Part shown: positions 1 through 5,551 of the stretch, one piece after another
Layout of the letters: each line of letters starts with the position of its first letter
How positions within the stretch are numbered: the first letter of the stretch is position 1
Assembly (NCBI RefSeq): GCF_029054785.1
Contig: NZ_JAIDEN010000009.1
Location: forward strand, 1 to 5,601
Direction: 5' to 3'
From: Duncaniella sp.
GTDB lineage: Bacteria > Bacteroidota > Bacteroidia > Bacteroidales > Muribaculaceae
Length of the DNA stretch: 5,601 nucleotides
The notes under the pieces: model-generated
What the model was told of the DNA's origin: nothing
The model's database searches: none
What the model saw: only the letters and a program-made list of their open reading frames with translations
Program-made: the position numbers and the translations under genes

Positions 1-2
1 GA

Positions 3-68
3 TTATTCGATTTCAGGAGATTATTCAGCTTTGGGGTTATTCGAGGTTAGGATTATTCGGCTTTGGGG
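3..68. repeat. Imperfect ~32-34 bp tandem duplication across the GH57 stop codon
   Basis: Two copies lie head to tail at 3-36 and 37-68. Each is made of two 16-nt halves that begin with TTATTC. The halves at 21-36 and 53-68 (ttattcRgctttgggg) differ at one base. The halves at 3-18 and 37-52 (ttattcga......gga) differ at three, and a 2-nt insertion sits at 19-20. The right copy contains the last codons and stop of the GH57-like gene (Pro-Lys-Ala-Glu-stop), so the gene's 3' end has a second, out-of-frame copy just downstream. This suggests slippage or duplication at the end of an already repetitive tail. No terminator hairpin is visible in 1-52; the operon's 3' end may lie beyond the window. 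Confidence 0.7.
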
Positions 69-1582
69 GCTTCGGCTTCGGGTGCTGCTGCCTCAGGTGC
101 CGGGGCTGCTTTGGGGGCCTTGGGCTTTGCTGCTTTTTCGGCCTTGGGTTTTGCCGCTTTTTCAGCTTTGGGCTTTTCGGCTTTCTCTGCTTTGGGTTTG
201 CAGGCTTTTCTGGCTTTGGCTGCGGGTTTGGCTTCGGCTTCTGCCTTGGCTGCTTTTTCGCGGAGGAGGTGTTCTTCGTTGAAGTGTTCGATGTTTTTAC
301 GCATTGATTCGGCTTCTTTGTTGAGCACTTCGATTTCGCGTTCCTGGTTGCGGATGGTGGTCAGGAGTGAGCTGAGTTCTTCGTTGTCGATTGACATGGG
401 ATATTGTTCTTCGACGCGGACGATGAAGTCGGCGAGGACGTTCATGTAGTTGGTGAAGGCGTCGAAGGGGGTGTCGTAGGGTGAGAACTGTGAGTGTACC
501 GAGCCGTCGTGCATGTTTTTGGTTGACATGTAGAAGAAGTGGTCGGCGGCCTGGAGGTAGTACCAGTCCTGTTTGAGTCGGCGGTCCTGGCAGAGGCGTA
601 CGCGTTCGCTGACGGAGTAGAGTTTCTGGAAGGCTTCGTTCTGGAGTTTGTTGCCGAGCCATGCCGAGGTGTCGCGTGCTTCGTCGGCCCATGAGATGGG
701 GTGGAGGATGGAGAGTTCGGCGACGGGTTTGAGTTTGCTGACGGCTGTGGATGGAGTCCAGAAGTCGATGCCGCGTTCTTCGGCGAAGCGGGGAAGGGCT
801 TCGAGGAATTGGAAGATGCCTGTCTCACGGGGCTGGAAGTCTCCGAAGACTTCGAGGTTCATGAAGAGGTTGATGATCTGTTCTTCGGCTGGGGTGGATG
901 CGATCCAGTCGATGTATTTGTCGGCTGTGAGGGGGTAGTCTTCCCAGGAGGTGTTGCTGAAGCGGTCCGAGATGTCGTCGCTGAGTTTGTCGTTTTTGAG
1001 CAGGATTTTCAGTTTGGGGTCTGAGGCTGCGCTGTAAACGTAGTTTGGCGATTTCCATCCGAGGATGTGTTTGGCTCCTTCGGTGATCACGCCTTTGTAG
1101 CCCATGCTGTGGATGAGTGGTGCGAGTTCGTCGCTGTAAATCAGCTCGGTGTTGCGGAGCACTTTGGGTGTCTGGCCGAAGAGTTCCTTGATTTTTTCGT
1201 CGTGGACTTTTACCTGGTTGATGAATTCGTCAGGGTCGGCGAGAGAGGAGAGTGAGTGGGCGTATGTTTCGGCGAGGAATTCCACGCAGCCTGTCTCGGC
1301 GAGTTTTTTGAGCAGGTCGATGAATTCGGGGACGTACTGTTCGAACTGTTCGAGGGCTGTTCCGGTTACGGAGATGGCGCATTTGAATTTTCCTTTGGAG
1401 GCTTCGATCATGCGCAGGAGTGATTCGGCTGCGGGGATGTAGCTCCGGTGGGCTATGCGGCTGACGATGTCGTCGTTGGCGAAGTCGTCATAATAGTAGT
1501 GGTCGTTGCCTATGTCGAAGAAGCGATATCTTTTCAGACGGAATGGCTGATGGATCTGAAAGTAGAAACAGATTGCTTTCAT
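53..1582 (-). CDS. GH57 alpha-amylase-like protein with coiled coil and KPKAEKAA repeat tail
   Basis: The 509-aa protein belongs to glycoside hydrolase family 57, whose alpha-amylases cut alpha-1,4-glucans by a retaining mechanism. The catalytic-type domain spans about residues 1-390. Family regions visible are His11-Gln-Pro near the N-terminus, CVEFLAETYAHS (99-110), RNTELIYSDE (143-152) with the expected nucleophile Glu146, FMNLEVFGDFQ (240-250), and SWADEARDTSAWLGN (297-311). In the fourth region archaeal members have Met-Asp-Tyr-Glu; here the acid/base Asp is Asn242 (codon AAC), so hydrolysis is doubtful. Residues about 400-445 look like a coiled coil. The rest is a Lys/Ala/Pro/Glu tail with four 8-residue repeats. 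There is no signal peptide, so it is probably cytoplasmic. The start fits the family N-terminus and follows an A-rich leader. It is last in the operon, 54 nt after the glycosyltransferase. The family call is firm; activity is uncertain. Confidence 0.93.
   Translation of the reverse strand: MKAICFYFQIHQPFRLKRYRFFDIGNDHYYYDDFANDDIVSRIAHRSYIPAAESLLRMIEASKGKFKCAISVTGTALEQFEQYVPEFIDLLKKLAETGCVEFLAETYAHSLSSLADPDEFINQVKVHDEKIKELFGQTPKVLRNTELIYSDELAPLIHSMGYKGVITEGAKHILGWKSPNYVYSAASDPKLKILLKNDKLSDDISDRFSNTSWEDYPLTADKYIDWIASTPAEEQIINLFMNLEVFGDFQPRETGIFQFLEALPRFAEERGIDFWTPSTAVSKLKPVAELSILHPISWADEARDTSAWLGNKLQNEAFQKLYSVSERVRLCQDRRLKQDWYYLQAADHFFYMSTKNMHDGSVHSQFSPYDTPFDAFTNYMNVLADFIVRVEEQYPMSIDNEELSSLLTTIRNQEREIEVLNKEAESMRKNIEHFNEEHLLREKAAKAEAEAKPAAKARKACKPKAEKAEKPKAEKAAKPKAEKAAKPKAPKAAPAPEAAAPEAEAPKAE
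104..199 (-). repeat. 24-bp in-frame tandem repeat, four copies, in the GH57 tail
   Basis: Four consecutive 24-bp units (176-199, 152-175, 128-151, 104-127 in coding order) encode KPKAEKAE, KPKAEKAA, KPKAEKAA and KPKAPKAA, residues 462-493. The units differ mostly at synonymous positions, so they are not a very fresh duplication. The flanking tail continues with similar Ala/Pro/Glu/Lys composition. Such Lys/Ala/Pro tails are seen in histone-H1-like and other disordered proteins. A role in binding polyanions or partners is inference only. Confidence 0.9.
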
Positions 1583-1600
1583 GAGTTTTTTATGTTTTGG

Positions 1601-1637
1601 AAGCGGCGTGTCGGTTGGGGTTGAGGAGCGCCGGCTT
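1601..1637 (-). other. Imperfect RNA hairpin in the gap between glycosyltransferase and GH57 genes
   Basis: On the minus-strand transcript AAGCCGGCG (1637-1629) can pair with CGCCGCUU (1608-1601), giving 8 bp with one bulged C and a 20-nt loop. The 5' arm begins at the last base of the glycosyltransferase stop codon. No U-tract follows; the next stretch is A-rich and leads into the GH57 start codon. It is therefore not a normal terminator, but could be an mRNA processing or stability element in the longest gap of the operon. The stem is short and may be chance. Confidence 0.3.
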
Positions 1638-2896
1638 TATTTGTTTAACACCTTGTTATATATATCAATCACTTTTTGTCCGGCTTTGTCCCATGTGATG
1701 CGGTTGACTTCGGCGAGGCCGTCTTCACGCAGCTGTTCGTACATTGCTGGATAGGTCACAATGGAGTTGATGGCGTCGGCCATCGCGTCGATGTCCCAGT
1801 AGTCGGTCTTGATGACGTTTGTCAGGATTTCGGCACAGCCGCTCTGTTTTGAGATGATGGAGGGGACTCCCATCTGCATGGCTTCGAGGGGTGAGATGCC
1901 GAAGGGTTCGGAGACGGATGGCATGACGTAGACGTCGGAGGCTTTGAGCATTTCGTAGACCTGCGCTCCTTTTTGGAAGCCGGGGAAGTGGAAGCGGTCG
2001 GCGATGCCGCGCTCGGCTGCGAGGAGGATCATTTTGTTCATCATGTCGCCGCTGCCGGCCATGACGAAGCGGACGTTGGGGTTGTTCTTGAGTACTTTTG
2101 CGGCTGTCTCGACGAAGTATTCCGGTCCTTTCTGCATGGTGATTCGTCCGAGGAAGGTGACCACTTTGTCTTTGCTCTTGTGTTCGGGGACATTGAGCTG
2201 TTCGGGGGTGAGCGGGGTCACTGCGTTGTGGACGGTTGTGACTTTGGCGGGGTCTATGCCGTAGTGATTGATGACGGTGTCGCGGGTGAGGTTTGAGACG
2301 GTGATGATGTGGTCGGCGTGGTTCATGCCGTCTTTTTCAATGCCGAACACTGTCGGGTTTGGTTTGCCGCGCGAGCGGTCGAATTCGGTTGCGTGGACGT
2401 GGATGACGAGGGGTTTGCCTGACACCTGTTTGGCGTGGATTCCGGCGGGGTATGTCAGCCAGTCATGCGAGTGAATGATGTCGAAGTCGATGGTGCGGGC
2501 GATGACACCGGCGCAGATCGAGTAGTTGTTGATCTCTTCGACGAGGTTGTCGGGGTAGCGTCCTGAGAACTCGATGCAGCCAAGGTCATTGGTGCGCATG
2601 TAGTTGAAGTCGGCGTAGATGTGGTCGCGCAGGCGGTAGTAGAGATCGGGGTTCATTACGTGGCCGATCCGGTCCTGGACGTAGTCGCGGTTGACGTCGC
2701 GCCATACGATGGGGACCTGCGACATGCCGATGATGTCGGCGAAGTGTTTTTCTTCGTCGCCGAAGGGTTTGGGGATGACAAATGTGATGTCCATATCGCC
2801 ACACTCCCACATACCCTTAGTGAGACCGTAGCTGGCAGTGCCGAGACCGCCGAGGATGTGAGGGGGAAATTCCCATCCGAACATTAAGGCTTTCAT
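1637..2896 (-). CDS. GT-B glycosyltransferase, probable glycogen/alpha-glucan synthase (GT4/GT5-like)
   Basis: The 419-aa protein is a two-domain GT-B retaining glycosyltransferase. The N-terminal WEFPPHILGGLGTA (8-21) has the Gly-Gly-Leu-Gly loop of glycogen/starch synthase-type enzymes. HSHDW (142-146) and HVHATEFDR (166-174) are acceptor-domain motifs. In the C-terminal domain FLGRITMQKG (248-257) supplies Arg251 and Lys256 for the nucleotide-sugar diphosphate. SEPFGISPLEAMQMG holds the E-x7-E pair Glu330/Glu338. All expected active-site residues are present, unlike in its two neighbours. Position between debranching and GH57 homologues argues for cytoplasmic elongation of an alpha-1,4-glucan. 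Donor choice (ADP- or UDP-glucose) cannot be read from sequence; a UDP-glucose route is reported in Prevotella. It starts 13 nt after the debranching gene's stop, indicating co-transcription. A different glycosyltransferase role remains possible. Confidence 0.9.
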   Translation of the reverse strand: MKALMFGWEFPPHILGGLGTASYGLTKGMWECGDMDITFVIPKPFGDEEKHFADIIGMSQVPIVWRDVNRDYVQDRIGHVMNPDLYYRLRDHIYADFNYMRTNDLGCIEFSGRYPDNLVEEINNYSICAGVIARTIDFDIIHSHDWLTYPAGIHAKQVSGKPLVIHVHATEFDRSRGKPNPTVFGIEKDGMNHADHIITVSNLTRDTVINHYGIDPAKVTTVHNAVTPLTPEQLNVPEHKSKDKVVTFLGRITMQKGPEYFVETAAKVLKNNPNVRFVMAGSGDMMNKMILLAAERGIADRFHFPGFQKGAQVYEMLKASDVYVMPSVSEPFGISPLEAMQMGVPSIISKQSGCAEILTNVIKTDYWDIDAMADAINSIVTYPAMYEQLREDGLAEVNRITWDKAGQKVIDIYNKVLNK

Positions 2897-2909
2897 GGGC
2901 GTGTGATGA

Positions 2910-4844
2910 TTAGTCCATTATGAATTTTTTGAGTGTGGTGAGGGTCCGGAGCACTTCGGCTACGTTGGTTACGTGGCTGATGGCTCCACGGCCTGTGAAG
3001 GGCGGGTTGGCGTCGTAGAGCTGGGAGAGTGAGCCGATGCAGCCGTTTGACATTTCGTCTTCGAAGCCGATGAGCATTCGGTCGATGTAGCTGACACCGC
3101 TCATGCCGAACACCTTGAGGTAGGCGTCGGAGTAGAATCCCATGAGCCAGGGGCGTGCCGGGCCGTTGTGGAGGGCCATTTCGCGTTCTTCGGGCGATCC
3201 GAGGTAGCTTGGGCGGTAGCCGTAGCTCTTGGGCGAGAGGGTGCGGAGGCCTTTGGGGGTGAGGAGTTCGCGGGTGACGATGTCGAGGATGCTCTTGCGC
3301 TGGCGGCGGTCAAGCGGGCTGTAATCGAGTCCGATCGCGATTGCCATGTTGGGGCGCACGGAGGGATCGGCGTAGGTGTTGTTGACGTAGTCGTAGAGGT
3401 AGCCGTAGTCGTTGAGGAAGGTGCTGACGAAGGGTTCGGCCATCTTTTCGGCGGCTTCGCGGAATTTGGTTTCGTCGGGGGTGCCTTCGGCGAGTTTCGA
3501 GGCGAAGATGAGTGCGTTGTACCAGAGTGCGTTGAATTCGACGAGGAGTCCTGAGCGGGGGATGATCGGACGTCCGCCAAGTGAGGCGTTCATCCATGAC
3601 ATCGGTTTGCCGGTGCCGTCGGTTGTGACCATTCCGTTGCCGTCGACTTTGAGCAGCGGGTGTTTCTGGGCGAGGATGAAGTTGAGGATTTCGCGGACTT
3701 CCGGGAGGTATCTTGCGGCTGCGTCTTCGCGTCCGTAGGCTTTGGCATACTGCTGGAGCGCCCAGACGGCCCAGAGGGGGATGTCGGGGAGGTCGATGCC
3801 GTGGATGCGGGCGTCATGCTCGCCGGTGGTCATGAAGTGGCGGAGGGCCTTGAGTGCCGTGGATGCGATCTTCTCGAAGTCTTCGCGGTGGTTGATGGCG
3901 ATTGTGGCGCCGGGGAGTGCCATGAAGGTGTTGCGTGCAAGGATCTTTCCCCAGGGGTAGCCTGAGAGGAGATACATGCTGTCTTTGTCGTTGAGGTAGC
4001 ACTGCTTCACGGCGTTTTTGAGGCAGTTGAAGAAGGATGAGCGGCAGGTGCGCTGGGCTATTTCCTTTTCATACATCTTGGAGAGGGAGCGTGGAGAGAC
4101 TTCGCTGAGTCCGGCGGAGAAGATGATTGACTCGCCTTTCTTGATGGGGACTTCGAAGTAGCCGGGAACCCAGAGGTCTTCGCAGTAGGGGACTCCGCGT
4201 TCGAGGTCTTTGACGTATTCGAATCCGTTATACCAGTTCGGCTCGTAGGTCCATGTGGGCTTGTGGCTGAACTGCATGTAGAGTGTCGGGTAGCCGGGGT
4301 AGAGGCATGCCGAGACTCCGTTGTTGATTTCGGGGATTGTCGGGTCGAGGGCGTTGTTGGCGATGCAGAGTTCGTTGGCGTTGCGGAAGGCAAGGACCGG
4401 ACGGAAGCGCAGTGTTGTCGGAGAGTGTGCCTCGACGAGTGTGTAGCGGATCAGGATGCGGTTTTCGTTGGAGATGAAAATTTTCTCTTTGGTGAGAATC
4501 ACACCGCCTACACGATATGTTGTCCGCGGGACGTTTTCGCAGTCAAATTCGCGGATATATTTGTGGCCGTTGGGACTCATCACTCCTCCGCGGTAGCGGT
4601 GAAGCGCGAGGTTGAAGGGGACGCCGTGCTGATATACGGTTTCATCGAGCGACGAGAGCATCACGTGCCATGAGTTGTCCAGTTCGGGGACCGGGACAAC
4701 GAGAAGTCCGTGTTGCTTGCGGGTGTTGCAATCCACTATCGTCGTACAATGATATGCCCCTGATTGATTAGTGCGGAGCATTTCCTTTGGAAGTGACTGC
4801 TCCAGATTAATCATGAGGTTTTTATCAAATTTAAGATAGCTCAT
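2910..4844 (-). CDS. Glycogen debranching enzyme homologue (amylo-alpha-1,6-glucosidase, GH133 type) with altered active site
   Basis: The 644-aa protein has the architecture of the prokaryotic/archaeal-type debranching enzyme, which removes alpha-1,6-linked glucose from glycogen. An N-terminal beta-rich domain (about 18-250) carries RTNQSGAYHCTTIVDCNTRK and HGLLV. An (alpha/alpha)6-barrel follows (about 270-640) with GYPWGKILARNTFMALPG (295-312), LPDIPLW (352-358), WMNA (417-420), VEFNALWYNAL (435-445), HNGPARPWLMG (559-569) and a C-terminal SQLYD...GRGAISHVTNVAEVLR. Compared with the family, the Asp of GRDT is Asn305, the Asp of WMD is Asn419, the Glu before the C-terminal loop is Gln608, HQGTAWPW has become HNGPARPW, and QAWS is lost. 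The full-length frame argues for a retained function, perhaps glucan binding or different chemistry. No signal peptide is visible. It is the first gene of the operon, with an AT-rich leader and no Shine-Dalgarno. The family is certain; debranching activity is doubtful. Confidence 0.93.
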   Translation of the reverse strand: MSYLKFDKNLMINLEQSLPKEMLRTNQSGAYHCTTIVDCNTRKQHGLLVVPVPELDNSWHVMLSSLDETVYQHGVPFNLALHRYRGGVMSPNGHKYIREFDCENVPRTTYRVGGVILTKEKIFISNENRILIRYTLVEAHSPTTLRFRPVLAFRNANELCIANNALDPTIPEINNGVSACLYPGYPTLYMQFSHKPTWTYEPNWYNGFEYVKDLERGVPYCEDLWVPGYFEVPIKKGESIIFSAGLSEVSPRSLSKMYEKEIAQRTCRSSFFNCLKNAVKQCYLNDKDSMYLLSGYPWGKILARNTFMALPGATIAINHREDFEKIASTALKALRHFMTTGEHDARIHGIDLPDIPLWAVWALQQYAKAYGREDAAARYLPEVREILNFILAQKHPLLKVDGNGMVTTDGTGKPMSWMNASLGGRPIIPRSGLLVEFNALWYNALIFASKLAEGTPDETKFREAAEKMAEPFVSTFLNDYGYLYDYVNNTYADPSVRPNMAIAIGLDYSPLDRRQRKSILDIVTRELLTPKGLRTLSPKSYGYRPSYLGSPEEREMALHNGPARPWLMGFYSDAYLKVFGMSGVSYIDRMLIGFEDEMSNGCIGSLSQLYDANPPFTGRGAISHVTNVAEVLRTLTTLKKFIMD

Positions 4845-4949
4845 GTAAGGGTATAGATATAGATTATGATGTTAGATTCCTGACGGATGATATTAGAATT
4901 GATGCTCTCCGGCCGGTATCTGCCGAAGGCATGGTATTGTTTTAAGTCA

Positions 4950-4981
4950 CGAATTTAACCTATTGTCGTGATAAAAGCAAA
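4950..4981 (-). promoter_or_regulatory. Candidate Bacteroidetes-type promoter of the glucan operon
   Basis: On the minus strand a -33 box TTTG (4981-4978) is followed after 20 nt by TAAATTCG (4957-4950), one mismatch from the Bacteroidetes -7 consensus TAnnTTTG. Spacing fits the known 19-21 nt for the sigma-ABfr-type primary sigma factor. Transcription would begin near 4943, giving a leader of about 100 nt before the debranching-gene start at 4844. It is the best match I found in the gap, judged by eye. Confidence 0.45.
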
Positions 4982-4998
4982 TTTTGTCGTGAAAAAAG
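4963..4998. repeat. 15-bp direct repeat, 21-bp offset, overlapping the promoter (candidate operator)
   Basis: Plus-strand ttgtcgtgaWaaaag occurs at 4963-4977 and 4984-4998, with 14 of 15 positions identical (t4972 versus a4993). The offset of 21 bp is two helical turns, so both copies face the same side of the DNA. The left copy lies between the -33 and -7 boxes and the right copy just upstream of -33. The core TCGTGA also occurs inverted as TCACGA at 4947-4952, touching the -7 box, 13 bp from the left copy. This looks like a binding site for a repressor or regulator; its identity is unknown. Confidence 0.5.
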
Positions 4999-5110
4999 TT
5001 AAAATAGACTATAAGGGTGTTGGAGGGCTATGTTGTTAAACATTATATTGCTTTTCGGACGGTGTTTTTCGTGTATGGCGGCTGTTACGGGGGTGATGGT
5101 CGGGGGTGAT

Positions 5111-5170
5111 AAAAAAGGCTTCCGGACGGATGGTGTTGATGACCATCCGCCCGGAAGCGATATATTTTTT
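5111..5170 (-). terminator. Intrinsic terminator after the rpmB-rpmG-DUF4295 cluster
   Basis: The inverted repeat at 5118-5133 / 5143-5158 forms a 16-bp stem with a 9-nt loop. On the minus-strand transcript the one non-Watson-Crick position is a G-U wobble, and the stem is followed by CUUUUUUAUC. On the plus strand the same position is an A-C mismatch, though a TATATTTTTT run also follows it. The hairpin therefore best serves leftward transcription from the ribosomal genes, 39 nt past the DUF4295 stop, and separates them from the glucan operon. Some rightward activity is possible. Confidence 0.9.
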
Positions 5171-5197
5171 CAGTGATTGAAGGAGTGTCCTCTTTGA

Positions 5198-5347
5198 TTA
5201 TTTGAGGATGTCCTTTACAGCGTCGTTGGGAACCATCTGTTCCTGGAAGGTGTAGGCACCGGTCTTCGCCGACTTAACGACTTTGATGACCTTGCTGTAA
5301 GTGCGGCCTTCGCCTTTTTGCAGAGATGCAACGGTTTTCTTTGCCAT
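5198..5347 (-). CDS. DUF4295 family small basic protein
   Basis: This 49-aa frame begins MAKKTVASLQKGEGRTY and ends with NDAVKDILK. It matches the Bacteroidetes-restricted DUF4295 family, which sits directly after rpmG in many Bacteroidales genomes. It is lysine-rich and carries a short GAYTFQEQMVPND segment. No membrane segment or cysteine motif is seen. It starts 11 nt after the rpmG stop, with an AT-rich leader (aaataattcactgactc) and no Shine-Dalgarno, and ends 39 nt before the terminator stem. The link with L28/L33 suggests a ribosome-associated role, but no function has been shown to my knowledge. In Bacteroides ftsY normally follows; here a terminator does. Confidence 0.92.
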   Translation of the reverse strand: MAKKTVASLQKGEGRTYSKVIKVVKSAKTGAYTFQEQMVPNDAVKDILK

Positions 5348-5358
5348 GAGTCAGTGAA

Positions 5359-5547
5359 TTATTTAATTTCTTTGTGAACGGTAACTTTCTTGAGGATGGG
5401 GTTGTATTTCTTCAACTCCAGGCGCTCGGTGGTGTTCTTGCGGTTCTTGGTTGTGATGTAACGCGAAGTACCGGGCATGCCCGATGCCTTGTGTTCGGTA
5501 CATTCGAGGATGACCTGAACGCGGTTGCCTTTAGCTTTCTTTGCCAT
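5359..5547 (-). CDS. rpmG: 50S ribosomal protein L33
   Basis: The 62-aa protein is a typical Bacteroidetes L33, a small protein of the large ribosomal subunit near the E site. Recognisable parts are KGNRVQVILECTE (6-18), the SRYITTKNRKNTTERLELKKY core and the basic VTVHKEIK end. Only one cysteine (Cys16) is present, so it is the zinc-free form without CxxC pairs. Its length is normal for this phylum. The start lies 4 nt after the upstream rpmB stop and the gene is followed 11 nt later by the DUF4295 gene, so the three are surely one transcript. Confidence 0.97.
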   Translation of the reverse strand: MAKKAKGNRVQVILECTEHKASGMPGTSRYITTKNRKNTTERLELKKYNPILKKVTVHKEIK

Positions 5548-5551
5548 CTTC

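Larger units (their letters stand above)
4845..5197. other. 353-bp intergenic region between ribosomal cluster and glucan operon
   Basis: No convincing gene is present. From left to right it holds a leader of roughly 100 nt for the debranching gene, a candidate leftward promoter (4950-4981) overlapping direct repeats (4963-4998), an AT-rich stretch to about 5060, a G-rich stretch on the plus strand (about 5075-5108), and the terminator of the ribosomal cluster. A 48-codon plus-strand frame (5030-5176) runs through the terminator and was not accepted as a gene. Confidence 0.8.

Noticed and set aside
31..449. Plus-strand frames opposite the GH57 tail, rich in Leu/Trp/Arg or Ala/Ser.
   Set aside because: They are antisense shadows of the repetitive Lys/Ala/Pro tail; composition is low-complexity and no family is recognisable.
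1973..2296. Plus-strand frame of 107 codons, and similar ones opposite the glycosyltransferase and debranching genes (e.g. 3168-3554, 4263-4673).
   Set aside because: They mirror the codon pattern of the real genes; no motif or start context supports them, and the minus-strand genes show full family motifs.
4909..4931. CCGGCCGG palindrome and a small TGCC-GAA-GGCA stem in the leader, considered as a riboswitch or attenuator.
   Set aside because: The stem is only 4 bp, no U-tract follows, and no known riboswitch core is visible.
5030..5176. Plus-strand frame of 48 codons starting MLLNIILLFGRC with a GGAGG a few bases upstream.
   Set aside because: It runs through the terminator stem and both flanking A/T tracts, its second half is encoded by the hairpin, and Bacteroidetes starts rarely depend on GGAGG. 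It is most likely chance.
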